From an uncultured Bacilli bacterium (GTDB lineage: Bacteria > Bacillota_I > Bacilli_A > RF39 > UBA660), in the NCBI GenBank assembly GCA_934119965.1, contig CAKOTA010000039.1, positions 1 to 5,367 of the forward strand: 5,367 nt of DNA, given 5' to 3'. The notes beneath the pieces were generated by a model, which was not told the origin of the DNA, did no database searches, and saw only the letters and a list, made by a program, of their open reading frames with translations. Both the position numbers and the translations under genes were made by a program. Shown here in pieces: positions 1 to 5,367 of this stretch (positions within the stretch are counted from its first letter, which is position 1; each line of letters begins with the position of its first letter).

Positions 1-1
1 T

Positions 2-79
2 GTAAAAATAACAAATCAAGGTTTAGCGGAAAGTCATGTGCATGATGTAAAGATAACTTCTAAAGCGCCTAATTATTGA
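2..79 (+). CDS. 3' end of an unidentified gene (partial)
   Basis: An open frame enters from the left edge and ends in TGA at 77-79. It gives 25 C-terminal residues ending in ITSKAPNY. I do not recognise the family. Its base composition (25 G/C of 78) is richer than the DUF262 genes beside it, which fits coding sequence of the host background. It converges on the DUF262/DUF1524 gene, leaving only 28 bases between the two stop codons. The other two + frames are less convincing: one meets a TGA within 45 bases. With so few residues the call rests on the open frame and composition only. Confidence 0.5.
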   Translation, partial: VKITNQGLAESHVHDVKITSKAPNY

Positions 80-107
80 TTAAGTTTTTATAATATCATA
101 ATCATAT

Positions 108-2009
108 TTATAATTGTGATTTCAGTAATTTTTTCATTTCTTTGCCATGTTTTTTTATTTCTTCTTCCCCCCAATTATTATATGACATCATAATAGCTTG
201 TTTAATGCTATCTATATCATTATTAATATAATGTTCCTTTTTAGCTCTTGGTAAACTATTACTTAATTTAGAATTTTTACTTCTACTAATTAAACAAAGA
301 TTACCAAAATTATTTAACATATCTTCTTTTAAAGTTTCCCCGCTTAAAGGATTCTGCGGATAATAATGCTCAACTGAACTTCTAAAAGTAAATTTAAAGT
401 TATTTATTTTTAGCGATATATTGTCATCTATACTTATATTTAATTTTTTATAATTGTCATCTTCCCATAATAAATAATCAAGATAATTAAAAATAAAATG
501 TGGAACGCCTGTGCCTTCGTTTAATATATCTTCACCGTTTTCAATTATTTTCTTATATCTTTCTTTTGCTAAATTTTTAAGTTTATTTTTATAATCTTCA
601 GCATTTATGTTTTTTTCTCTAAATAGATATTTCAAAACATAGTTTAGCCAATTTTTATAAACTAATGTTGGGTAAGATGTATGAAACATAGATAAAAGCA
701 TTAATATTTTTTTATTAATACCCGTATCGTCTTCTTCATTGTTATCATTTTCAGAAAAAGTATATTTATAATAATTTGATTTTTTATTTTCAGATAATTT
801 TAATTGTTTTAAACTCCAATTATCAGATTTGAGTTCTCTTTTAATAATATATTTATCAAATAGGAATTTTATTTTTAATAAATTATAACCAAAAGATTTT
901 ACAAAATTTTTTATTTTTTCTTTATCTCCATTTTCTAAAAATATATTAAATGTTTCTAACAATCTTTTATCGTCTAAAGGAGTTTTGTCTTTCTCTAATC
1001 TGTTATCATACAAAGGCATATCTTTATTTTTATAAGAAACTTGAATTTTTAGAACATGTAACAAAAAATTTGGAAAATTTATAATACTATTAAATACTTC
1101 TTGTTCTTCATTATCTTCTTTATCATTTTCAAAATCGGATATATTATTTTCTAACTTTATAATATCTTCGATTGTTTTTGTTTCTTTATCAATATTTAAA
1201 TTATTATATTTATAATCTATTGAATATAATTCTTCTTTGCTTATTAAAGTATTCAAATCATTTTTAAAAATTCTATCTCGTAAATCCTTTTTAAATCCTA
1301 ATTGAATATAACTCTCCATATTGCTGCAAGCTTCCCAAATTAAATTAAATATAAATTTATCGTTTTCGTTATCAAGTTTTTCTAATAAACGGGCTTTAAG
1401 AATTTCATGCTTCTCTAATTGCTCGCCTCTGCTATTCATTATTTCAAAATAATGGTTTAAATCGGTATCTTCCAATACAAGAACTCGTAAAATTTTCACA
1501 TTTTCAAATAAATATTTAAAAAATTTATCTTCGTTATCTTTATTTAATATTTCAGATAATACTTTTTTACAAATAATATAACCTTCGGTAATAGAATTTG
1601 GATTTTCGCTTATATATTTTTCTGTATAGTTTTTATTTTTATTAAAAAGAGTTTTCAAAGTTTCCGTAGAATTTTTACGGCTATCAAAAGTTAAATTTAG
1701 ATTATAGTTTTCAGTTATATACTTTTTATATTTATCTTCATATTCATTTTTTATTAGGCTTAATAAAATACATAAAGTAGTCAACCGTTGTTGCCCGTCT
1801 ATTATTTCAAAATTATTTTTTCTATCATAAACGATTAATGTTCCTATGTAATAATCTTTATCATAATTATCTACAGAATAATCATATATATCTAAAATTA
1901 ATTGCCTAATTTCACTTTCGCCCCATTCAAAATTACGCTGATATATAGGGATTATATATCGTTCTTCAAATAGTTTTTCAATATTATATAATTCTGTTTT
2001 TTCATTCAT
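108..2009 (-). CDS. GmrSD/SspE-type DUF262 + DUF1524 (HNH) protein, candidate modification-dependent restriction nuclease
   Basis: This 633-residue protein has the two-domain layout of GmrSD-family proteins. The N-terminal DUF262 module shows IPIYQR (20-25), the YIGTL segment (54-58), the DGQQR signature (71-75) and MNSRGEQLEKHEILKARLL (about 191-208). A long helical middle (about 220-530) has two acidic low-complexity stretches (about 292-305 and 419-428) and FPNFLLHVLKI, which I recall as recurrent in this fusion subfamily. The C-terminal DUF1524 nuclease shows SVEHYYPQNP (545-554) with catalytic-type H548 and P551, then FGNLCLISRSKNSKLSN (568-584). In characterised relatives, DUF262 binds and hydrolyses NTP through DGQQR and senses modified DNA, and DUF1524 cuts or nicks it. 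All key motifs are present, so it is probably active. The start has AAGGAG 9 nt upstream, overlapping the stop of the preceding DUF262 gene. The DNA target is unknown. Confidence 0.9.
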   Translation of the reverse strand: MNEKTELYNIEKLFEERYIIPIYQRNFEWGESEIRQLILDIYDYSVDNYDKDYYIGTLIVYDRKNNFEIIDGQQRLTTLCILLSLIKNEYEDKYKKYITENYNLNLTFDSRKNSTETLKTLFNKNKNYTEKYISENPNSITEGYIICKKVLSEILNKDNEDKFFKYLFENVKILRVLVLEDTDLNHYFEIMNSRGEQLEKHEILKARLLEKLDNENDKFIFNLIWEACSNMESYIQLGFKKDLRDRIFKNDLNTLISKEELYSIDYKYNNLNIDKETKTIEDIIKLENNISDFENDKEDNEEQEVFNSIINFPNFLLHVLKIQVSYKNKDMPLYDNRLEKDKTPLDDKRLLETFNIFLENGDKEKIKNFVKSFGYNLLKIKFLFDKYIIKRELKSDNWSLKQLKLSENKKSNYYKYTFSENDNNEEDDTGINKKILMLLSMFHTSYPTLVYKNWLNYVLKYLFREKNINAEDYKNKLKNLAKERYKKIIENGEDILNEGTGVPHFIFNYLDYLLWEDDNYKKLNISIDDNISLKINNFKFTFRSSVEHYYPQNPLSGETLKEDMLNNFGNLCLISRSKNSKLSNSLPRAKKEHYINNDIDSIKQAIMMSYNNWGEEEIKKHGKEMKKLLKSQL

Positions 2010-2018
2010 AGCGTTTTA

Positions 2019-2024
2019 CTCCTT
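2019..2024 (-). promoter_or_regulatory. Ribosome binding site overlapping the upstream stop codon
   Basis: AAGGAG on the - strand lies 9 nt before the ATG of the DUF262/DUF1524 gene. Its first two A's are the last two bases of the TAA stop (2023-2025) of the preceding DUF262 gene. Ribosomes ending the first gene would stop on this site, so coupled translation and matched production of the two proteins are likely. Confidence 0.85.
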
Positions 2025-3318
2025 AAATAAATTTTTCAAATTCTTTAATTTTTCTTTTCATTTCTTCTTTTTTAATTGAATTTATATTCAAATGCAATAT
2101 TTCATTATGATTAACAGCGTAATATATTTTTCTAAAAATAGATTCATTCGCATATTCATGTCTGCCAACAGCGTAATTATCAACCGAAACCAATTTTACC
2201 GAATATAATTTAAAACGCAAATTATAAGCCCAAATAAATAATTTTTTTATGGTTCTATCTAAATCAATTTTACCAAATTTATCAATATAATAAATTAAAG
2301 CGCAATTAAACATATTACGAACATACCTATCTCCCGAGCGATTATGCCCTCTATAAGTGTCAAGCGTATTTAAAATATCATATTCAACCGTATCTTTTTT
2401 AAAACTTTCTTTTAATGCATTTATATCTTTTATTAAATTATTATAGTAAATAACCATTTCAAAAAATCTTTTGCCGTTAATAACTATTTGGTCAATTTGA
2501 AAAGGATAATCAAAATGATAATTATTAACTCTTTCCGCTTCATTTTGTTTATCTACATAATAATTATTAATTTGTAATTGCTTCATAAAAGGATAGTTTT
2601 GAGTTTCTATATTAACGCCTTTAAAAATATCTATATCGTTTTTAGTAAAATAATATGCTGAATTTCCTTTACTCCAATTTCTTATTTTAAAAAGATAATT
2701 AGCAAATAAATTAGTTAGCTCTTTACTTTCTAAATTTTCCCATTCTTCAACGACTTTAATTTTATCGTCTTCAGTTGACTTACTCATCTCTCTTAAATGA
2801 AAAGCTTTAAGCAAATCATGAGGCTCAAGGTCTTTACCTCTTGCATTTTGGGAATCGAAAAACTGAAAAGCTTCTTGCACATCGTCAATAACAACTTTTA
2901 CTAACTCACATCTATTTAAAAAGAATTCAATAATAAAATTATCAAATTCCTCTATGCGCTTATCTATTATACTATAATTAACTTTAATATTATTTTGAGA
3001 AATTTTATTATCAAAAGAAAATTTTGAAAAATCAATTTTCATATTTAATTTATTACGATTACTTAAACAGTAAGCCAATAAAAATATAGTAATTACACGC
3101 TGTTGTCCATCTACTATATTAAAATTATTTTCATCATCTTTATGCAAGACAAGAGTTCCTAAACGATAACCTTGTTTATCCTTATGAAATAAAATATCGT
3201 CAATAAGTTGATTAACATTTTTTATTTTCCATTTATAAGGGCGCTGATAATCTGGAATTTTTAAATTTGGAATTTCTAATAAGTCTTTTATATTTATTAT
3301 ATCTTTTTCTATAATCAT
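2023..3318 (-). CDS. DUF262-only (GmrS-like) protein without nuclease domain
   Basis: This 431-residue protein is the first gene of the DUF262 pair. The N-terminal DUF262 module shows IPDYQRPYKW (21-30), LGTLVL (53-58), VDGQQRVITI (69-78) and FFDSQNARGKDLEPHDLLKAFHLR (153-176). The C-terminal half (about 220-431) has no HxxP/GNL HNH signature. It has RYVRNMFNCALIYYIDKFG (331-349) and FIWAYNLRFK with VSVDNYA (361-383), blocks I recall as typical of nuclease-less DUF262 proteins. The family role is NTP-dependent sensing or regulation. I infer that it partners the DUF262/DUF1524 nuclease encoded 13 nt downstream. The start has a modest AGGA site (3326-3329) 7 nt upstream, weaker than that of its partner. 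A strong-looking promoter sits just upstream. DUF262 membership is secure; the partnership is inferred from context. Confidence 0.88.
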   Translation of the reverse strand: MIIEKDIINIKDLLEIPNLKIPDYQRPYKWKIKNVNQLIDDILFHKDKQGYRLGTLVLHKDDENNFNIVDGQQRVITIFLLAYCLSNRNKLNMKIDFSKFSFDNKISQNNIKVNYSIIDKRIEEFDNFIIEFFLNRCELVKVVIDDVQEAFQFFDSQNARGKDLEPHDLLKAFHLREMSKSTEDDKIKVVEEWENLESKELTNLFANYLFKIRNWSKGNSAYYFTKNDIDIFKGVNIETQNYPFMKQLQINNYYVDKQNEAERVNNYHFDYPFQIDQIVINGKRFFEMVIYYNNLIKDINALKESFKKDTVEYDILNTLDTYRGHNRSGDRYVRNMFNCALIYYIDKFGKIDLDRTIKKLFIWAYNLRFKLYSVKLVSVDNYAVGRHEYANESIFRKIYYAVNHNEILHLNINSIKKEEMKRKIKEFEKFI

Positions 3319-3350
3319 ATATTAATCCTAAATTAAATTTCTTATTATTT

Positions 3351-3379
3351 ATTATATCATATTATTATAATTCTCACAA
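3351..3379 (-). promoter_or_regulatory. Sigma-70-type extended -10 promoter for the DUF262 operon
   Basis: On the - strand TTGTGA (3374-3379, 4 of 6 to TTGACA) is followed after exactly 17 nt by a perfect TATAAT (3351-3356). TATAAT is preceded by TGA, giving the extended -10 form TGnTATAAT. Transcription would start near 3344, leaving a leader of about 25 nt before the ATG at 3318. A+T-rich DNA produces TATAAT by chance, but the spacing, extended -10 and position together make this convincing. The -35 overlaps the last Leu and stop codons of the LRR remnant. Confidence 0.65.
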
Positions 3380-3436
3380 TAAACTATATTTTTTATTTAA
3401 AATTCTTATATCCTTGTCGGTTAAATTATTTTCCAT
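3374..3436 (-). pseudogene. 5' remnant of an LRR-protein gene
   Basis: A 20-codon reading frame starts with ATG at 3434-3436 and ends in TGA at 3374-3376. Its first 15 residues (MENNLTDKDIRILNK) match the start of the intact LRR protein at 4763-5323 (MKNNLTEKDIEVLNK) at 11 positions. After that the match is lost (near 3392) and the frame soon stops, with no LRR repeat left. The ribosome site AAGGAG (3444-3449) sits 7 nt upstream, as in the intact gene. The 36 bases 3418-3453 differ from 5305-5340 at one position only. It begins 22 nt after the hydrolase stop, so it was probably the next gene of that cluster. I read it as the stump of a gene whose body was replaced by the DUF262 module. A functional 20-residue peptide is possible but less likely. 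Confidence 0.75.
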
Positions 3437-3453
3437 TTTATTTCTCCTTTTTT
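3418..3453 (-). repeat. Duplicated LRR-gene start region, copy 1
   Basis: These 36 bases cover the ribosome site, ATG and first codons of the LRR remnant. They match 5305-5340 at 35 of 36 positions by direct comparison; the one difference changes codon 2 from Lys to Glu. The coding match continues more weakly to about 3392. Confidence 0.85.
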
Positions 3454-3458
3454 TAAAA

Positions 3459-4283
3459 TTAGTTTTTTGAATCAAGAAAATTAATCCAACTATTATATAC
3501 TTCTTTAATTTCATTATCTAAATAATTTATAGCTTTATTTTTTATATCTTCAGGAATTCCGTAGGCGGCTTCGGCAATGCTTCCCGTAATCGCAGCAAGA
3601 GTATCGCTATCGCCTCCAATTGAAATTGCATTTCTTATTGCGTCTTCAAAATTTTCGCTTTCCAAAAATGAAACTATGGCTTGAGGAACGGTTTTTTGAC
3701 AACTTTCATTAAAAGCGTAAGAAGGACGAATTTCATTTAGAGTAAAATTTAAATCGTATTTATATTTATTTTGTATATAATCTTTAAGTTTATTTTTATA
3801 TTCTTCAATAGCGTTTTTTGATTTTCCATGACGCATAAAAAATATTGCCGCAGCCGTAGCTTGCGCTCCTTTTATTCCTTCGGGATGATTATGCGTAACT
3901 TCGTCGGATTTTTTAGCCAAATCTTCCGTTAATTTTAATCCTTCTTCAAAAGGTTCGCTTAATTTTGCAACCCAACCGCAAGGCGAGACTCTCATTGCAG
4001 AACCGTTTCCCCAACTATTATAAGGTTTGCTTTCTTTAGAAGTAATCCATTTGGCAAAAGAAGTTCCATAACCTATATCCAAATAAAGATATCCATACAA
4101 CTTCATATATTCTGCAAAATGTCGAGGTTTGCCTCCTTCAATAATAGCTTCTGCAACCGCAATAGTCATAACCGTGTCGTCCGTAAAAAACATTTCGTTT
4201 GTAAATAGATTAAAATTTTTTGTTTTAATATTATCGAATTCGTATATAGAACCGACAATATCTCCAATTATAGCTCCAAGCAT
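3459..4283 (-). CDS. ADP-ribosylglycohydrolase (ARH/DraG family)
   Basis: This 274-residue protein has the usual length and full motif set of the DraG/ARH fold. MLGAIIGDIVGSIYEF opens it, FTDDT (33-37) supplies one side of the dinuclear metal site, NGSAMR (93-98) and HNHPEG (131-136) follow, and GGDSDTLAA (223-231) supplies the other side with D225, D227 and T228. The family removes ADP-ribose from proteins, nucleic acids or small acceptors in the cytoplasm; the substrate cannot be read from sequence. No ADP-ribosyltransferase is in the window. The start is fixed by GAGGAG (4292-4297), 8 nt upstream and inside the last codons of the sigma-like gene; the genes are 2 nt apart. It is noticeably less A+T-rich than the DUF262 genes, as expected of a resident gene. 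No signal peptide or membrane segment is seen. Confidence 0.92.
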   Translation of the reverse strand: MLGAIIGDIVGSIYEFDNIKTKNFNLFTNEMFFTDDTVMTIAVAEAIIEGGKPRHFAEYMKLYGYLYLDIGYGTSFAKWITSKESKPYNSWGNGSAMRVSPCGWVAKLSEPFEEGLKLTEDLAKKSDEVTHNHPEGIKGAQATAAAIFFMRHGKSKNAIEEYKNKLKDYIQNKYKYDLNFTLNEIRPSYAFNESCQKTVPQAIVSFLESENFEDAIRNAISIGGDSDTLAAITGSIAEAAYGIPEDIKNKAINYLDNEIKEVYNSWINFLDSKN

Positions 4284-4285
4284 TT

Positions 4286-4666
4286 TTATCTCTCCTCTTT
4301 ATTTTCGTTAAGTATTATATTTATTAAATTTTGTATATCTTTCGTAGGCGAAGTTTTTATTTTCCACATCTCCTCGTATATATAAGCCATTATTCCTATA
4401 AGAGCGTAATTTTTAAACTTTATATCTATATCTGGTTCGTATTCGTCTATAGCGTTTAAAAGTCCAAAAGAACCGAATTTTATCAAATCTTTAAGTTTTA
4501 TATTTCTTCTATGCTTATTTTTGATATATATTCTACTTGAGGCATATTCTACTAAATTGTTATATTTAACGACAAAAGCCTCTTTTATTTGTGGAGATAA
4601 AGTTTTTTTATACTCTATCCAATATTCTTTTTCGTTTTCGTTAGTAATAATAATTTTATTTTCCAT
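4286..4666 (-). CDS. Truncated sigma-28-like protein (region 2 only)
   Basis: This 126-residue protein resembles the first half of FliA/WhiG-type sigma factors, which are usually around 240-260 residues. YWIEYKKTLSPQIKEAFVVKY (15-35) fits region 1.2/2.1. KDLIKFGSFGLLNAIDEYEP (59-78) fits region 2.2, the part that binds the RNA polymerase beta' clamp. IKFKNYA (82-88) fits region 2.3. Region 2.4 is altered: the family's RIRG arginines appear as GIMA (91-94) and the later ELR as EMW (99-101). Regions 3 and 4 are absent; an unrelated lysine-rich tail of about 25 residues ends in NENKEER. The linker between regions 2.1 and 2.2 is about two residues longer than usual and basic (KNKHRRNIK). AAGGAG (4675-4680) lies 8 nt before the ATG. 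The frame is intact and coupled to the hydrolase gene, so it may be functional, for example as a core-binding decoy. A decaying duplicate is the alternative. Confidence 0.75.
   Translation of the reverse strand: MENKIIITNENEKEYWIEYKKTLSPQIKEAFVVKYNNLVEYASSRIYIKNKHRRNIKLKDLIKFGSFGLLNAIDEYEPDIDIKFKNYALIGIMAYIYEEMWKIKTSPTKDIQNLINIILNENKEER
4292..4297 (-). promoter_or_regulatory. Hydrolase ribosome binding site inside the sigma-like gene
   Basis: GAGGAG on the - strand is 8 nt before the hydrolase ATG and at the same time encodes the Glu-Glu pair at the end of the sigma-like protein, whose TAA is at 4286-4288. With only 2 nt between stop and start, translational coupling is likely. Confidence 0.75.
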
Positions 4667-4708
4667 TTTATTTTCTCCTTTTCAAATTGATTTAATATTT
4701 ATTATTAT

Positions 4709-4739
4709 TTTATAAATTATCCTTTTAATCGTATTTCAA
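4709..4739 (-). promoter_or_regulatory. Possible promoter for the sigma-like gene and hydrolase
   Basis: In the 96-nt gap between the LRR gene and the sigma-like gene, TTGAAA (4734-4739, 5 of 6) and TATAAA (4709-4714, 5 of 6) occur on the - strand with a 19-nt spacer, longer than the optimum of 17. I see no terminator hairpin after the LRR gene, so read-through from it is also possible. Chance matches are common in DNA this rich in A+T. Confidence 0.3.
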
Positions 4740-4762
4740 GCTTTTTAATGTTATTTAGTTTT

Positions 4763-5323
4763 TTATTCAAATTTGTAAGTTTCAAATACATTAAAAAATT
4801 CCACTTTGTCGTATATTTCATTAGGAATTTTTTTAATCTTTTTTACAATTATTGTGATTTCTTTAATATTAGGCAAATCTCCAAGTTTTTTGGGAATTTT
4901 TTTAAGTTTATCAGAACTTATAGTAAGTTTTTCAAGGCTATTCAAATTACATATTTCATTTGGCAATTTATTTAAATTTTTACATTTTATATCAAGTTCT
5001 TTAAGGTTTGTTAAATTGCATATTTCTTTAGGTAATTGCTTTAAATTATCACAATTTATATTAAATTTTTCAAGATTAATTAAATTTCCTACTTCTTTAG
5101 GTAATTCTGTTAAATTATCACAACCAATATAAAGTTCTTTAAGGTTAAGTAAATTAAATATTTCTCTAGGAAATTCCTTTAAGTTATAACATTCAATAGA
5201 AAGTTCTTCAAGATTAAAAATTTTTTCCTTATCCTTATCCTTAATTTTTAATCTTTCAATATCATATGCTTCCGCCCATTTGTTTAAAACTTCAATGTCT
5301 TTTTCGGTTAAATTATTTTTCAT
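4763..5323 (-). CDS. Small leucine-rich-repeat protein
   Basis: This 186-residue protein has a charged N-terminal part (1-37, starting MKNNLTEKDIEVLNKWAEAY) and then six exactly adjacent 23-residue LRRs at about 38-60, 61-83, 84-106, 107-129, 130-152 and 153-175, with a short tail. The repeat follows LxxLxIxCxNLxxLPxEIxNLxN. The first four repeats carry Cys where a non-conserved residue is usual, and Asn sits one place later than in typical LRRs (CxN, positions 8 and 10). The last two repeats lose both. There is no signal peptide, lipobox or membrane segment, so a cytoplasmic protein-binding role is the simplest reading; the partner is unknown. AAGGAG (5331-5336) is 7 nt before the ATG. The same start region is copied upstream of the broken LRR gene at 3374-3436, so these genes form a duplicated family here. 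Confidence 0.85.
   Translation of the reverse strand: MKNNLTEKDIEVLNKWAEAYDIERLKIKDKDKEKIFNLEELSIECYNLKEFPREIFNLLNLKELYIGCDNLTELPKEVGNLINLEKFNINCDNLKQLPKEICNLTNLKELDIKCKNLNKLPNEICNLNSLEKLTISSDKLKKIPKKLGDLPNIKEITIIVKKIKKIPNEIYDKVEFFNVFETYKFE
4799..5212 (-). repeat. Six 69-bp in-frame LRR-coding repeats
   Basis: Six consecutive 69-bp units encode the 23-residue LRRs. On the + strand the recurring cores read like aagttctttaaggtt and catatttctttaggtaatt. The four right-hand units (nearest the gene start) are most alike; the two left-hand ones have diverged. Such units can recombine and change repeat number. Confidence 0.7.
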
Positions 5324-5340
5324 TTTATTTCTCCTTTTTT
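5305..5340 (-). repeat. Duplicated LRR-gene start region, copy 2
   Basis: This is the ribosome site and start of the intact LRR gene, the partner of the copy at 3418-3453. The sigma-like gene (4655-4680) carries a similar but less exact version: AAGGAG, an A-rich spacer, then ATGGAAAATAA. Confidence 0.85.
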
Positions 5341-5367
5341 AATAATTTTTTGTTATTTAAAAATTTC

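Noticed and set aside
89..112. Imperfect A/T inverted repeat between the two convergent stop codons, possible terminator
   Set aside because: The stem is about 8 pairs, almost only A-T, with a bulge and no clear T run in the right place. It is expected by chance at this composition and not supportable as a terminator.
93..3372. Short similar words on both sides of the DUF262 module (atatcata at 93-100 and 3354-3361; ttataatt at 108-115 and 3365-3372), possible target-site duplication
   Set aside because: The words are A/T-only or nearly so, the spacing between them differs, and one copy overlaps a stop codon while the other lies in a promoter. Without an empty site for comparison, chance is the better explanation.
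4129..4311. + strand frame antisense to the start of the hydrolase gene
   Set aside because: The opposite strand encodes a conserved enzyme N-terminus with catalytic motifs. The + frame matches nothing I recognise.
4521..4715. + strand frame antisense to the sigma-like gene, hydrophobic
   Set aside because: Hydrophobic antisense translation is what a lysine/asparagine-rich gene gives on its other strand. The - strand frame has the family similarity and the ribosome site.
4806..5132. Long + strand open frames antisense to the LRR gene (also 4748-4975)
   Set aside because: They are shadows of the 69-bp repeats: a repetitive, hydrophobic translation that mirrors the LRR codons, with no independent ribosome site of note.
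3459..5323. Toxin-antitoxin or complete ADP-ribosylation cassette around the hydrolase
   Set aside because: No ADP-ribosyltransferase or other toxin-like frame is present in the window; only the hydrolase can be supported.
1..5367. CRISPR array, tRNA or rRNA genes, insertion-sequence ends
   Set aside because: No regularly spaced direct repeats other than the LRR-coding units, no cloverleaf-like G/C-rich segments, and no transposase or terminal inverted repeats were seen on either strand.

Overview
The window is about three-quarters or more A+T. It uses the standard bacterial code (TGG for Trp, TGA as a stop) and has strong AAGGAG-type ribosome sites. The extreme A+T content, a FliA/WhiG-like sigma fragment and small 23-residue leucine-rich-repeat (LRR) proteins make a low-GC host such as the spirochaete Brachyspira my best guess. 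This is an inference; no marker in the window proves it. Apart from a gene tail at the extreme left on the + strand, everything is on the - strand and is read from right to left.

Right part (3459-5323), in transcription order: a short LRR protein of six uninterrupted 23-residue repeats; a 126-residue protein matching only region 1.2/2 of a sigma-28-type factor; and a complete ADP-ribosylglycohydrolase. The sigma-like gene and the hydrolase are separated by 2 nt, and the hydrolase's ribosome site lies inside the sigma-like gene, so they are probably translationally coupled.

Middle (3319-3458): just after the hydrolase lies a 20-codon remnant of a second LRR gene. It keeps the ribosome site and first ~15 codons of the intact LRR gene at 4763-5323, with 35 of 36 nt identical around the start, and then stops matching. 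Directly behind the break is a good extended -10 promoter facing the next two genes; its -35 overlaps the remnant's stop codon.

Left part (108-3318): a two-gene operon of DUF262 proteins. The first (431 aa) has the DUF262 sensor/NTPase module with no nuclease. The second (633 aa) is a DUF262 + DUF1524 (HNH) fusion of the GmrSD/SspE type. The stop codon of the first overlaps the ribosome site of the second. This looks like a candidate DNA-modification-sensing (type IV restriction-like) anti-phage module. It appears to have replaced the body of an LRR gene in a locus of duplicated LRR genes. The far left (2-79) is the 3' end of an unidentified gene running toward it.

The most interesting points are the paired DUF262 proteins, the sigma fragment that keeps its core-binding region but has lost the region 2.4 arginines, and the LRR-gene scar that marks the edge of the DUF262 module.
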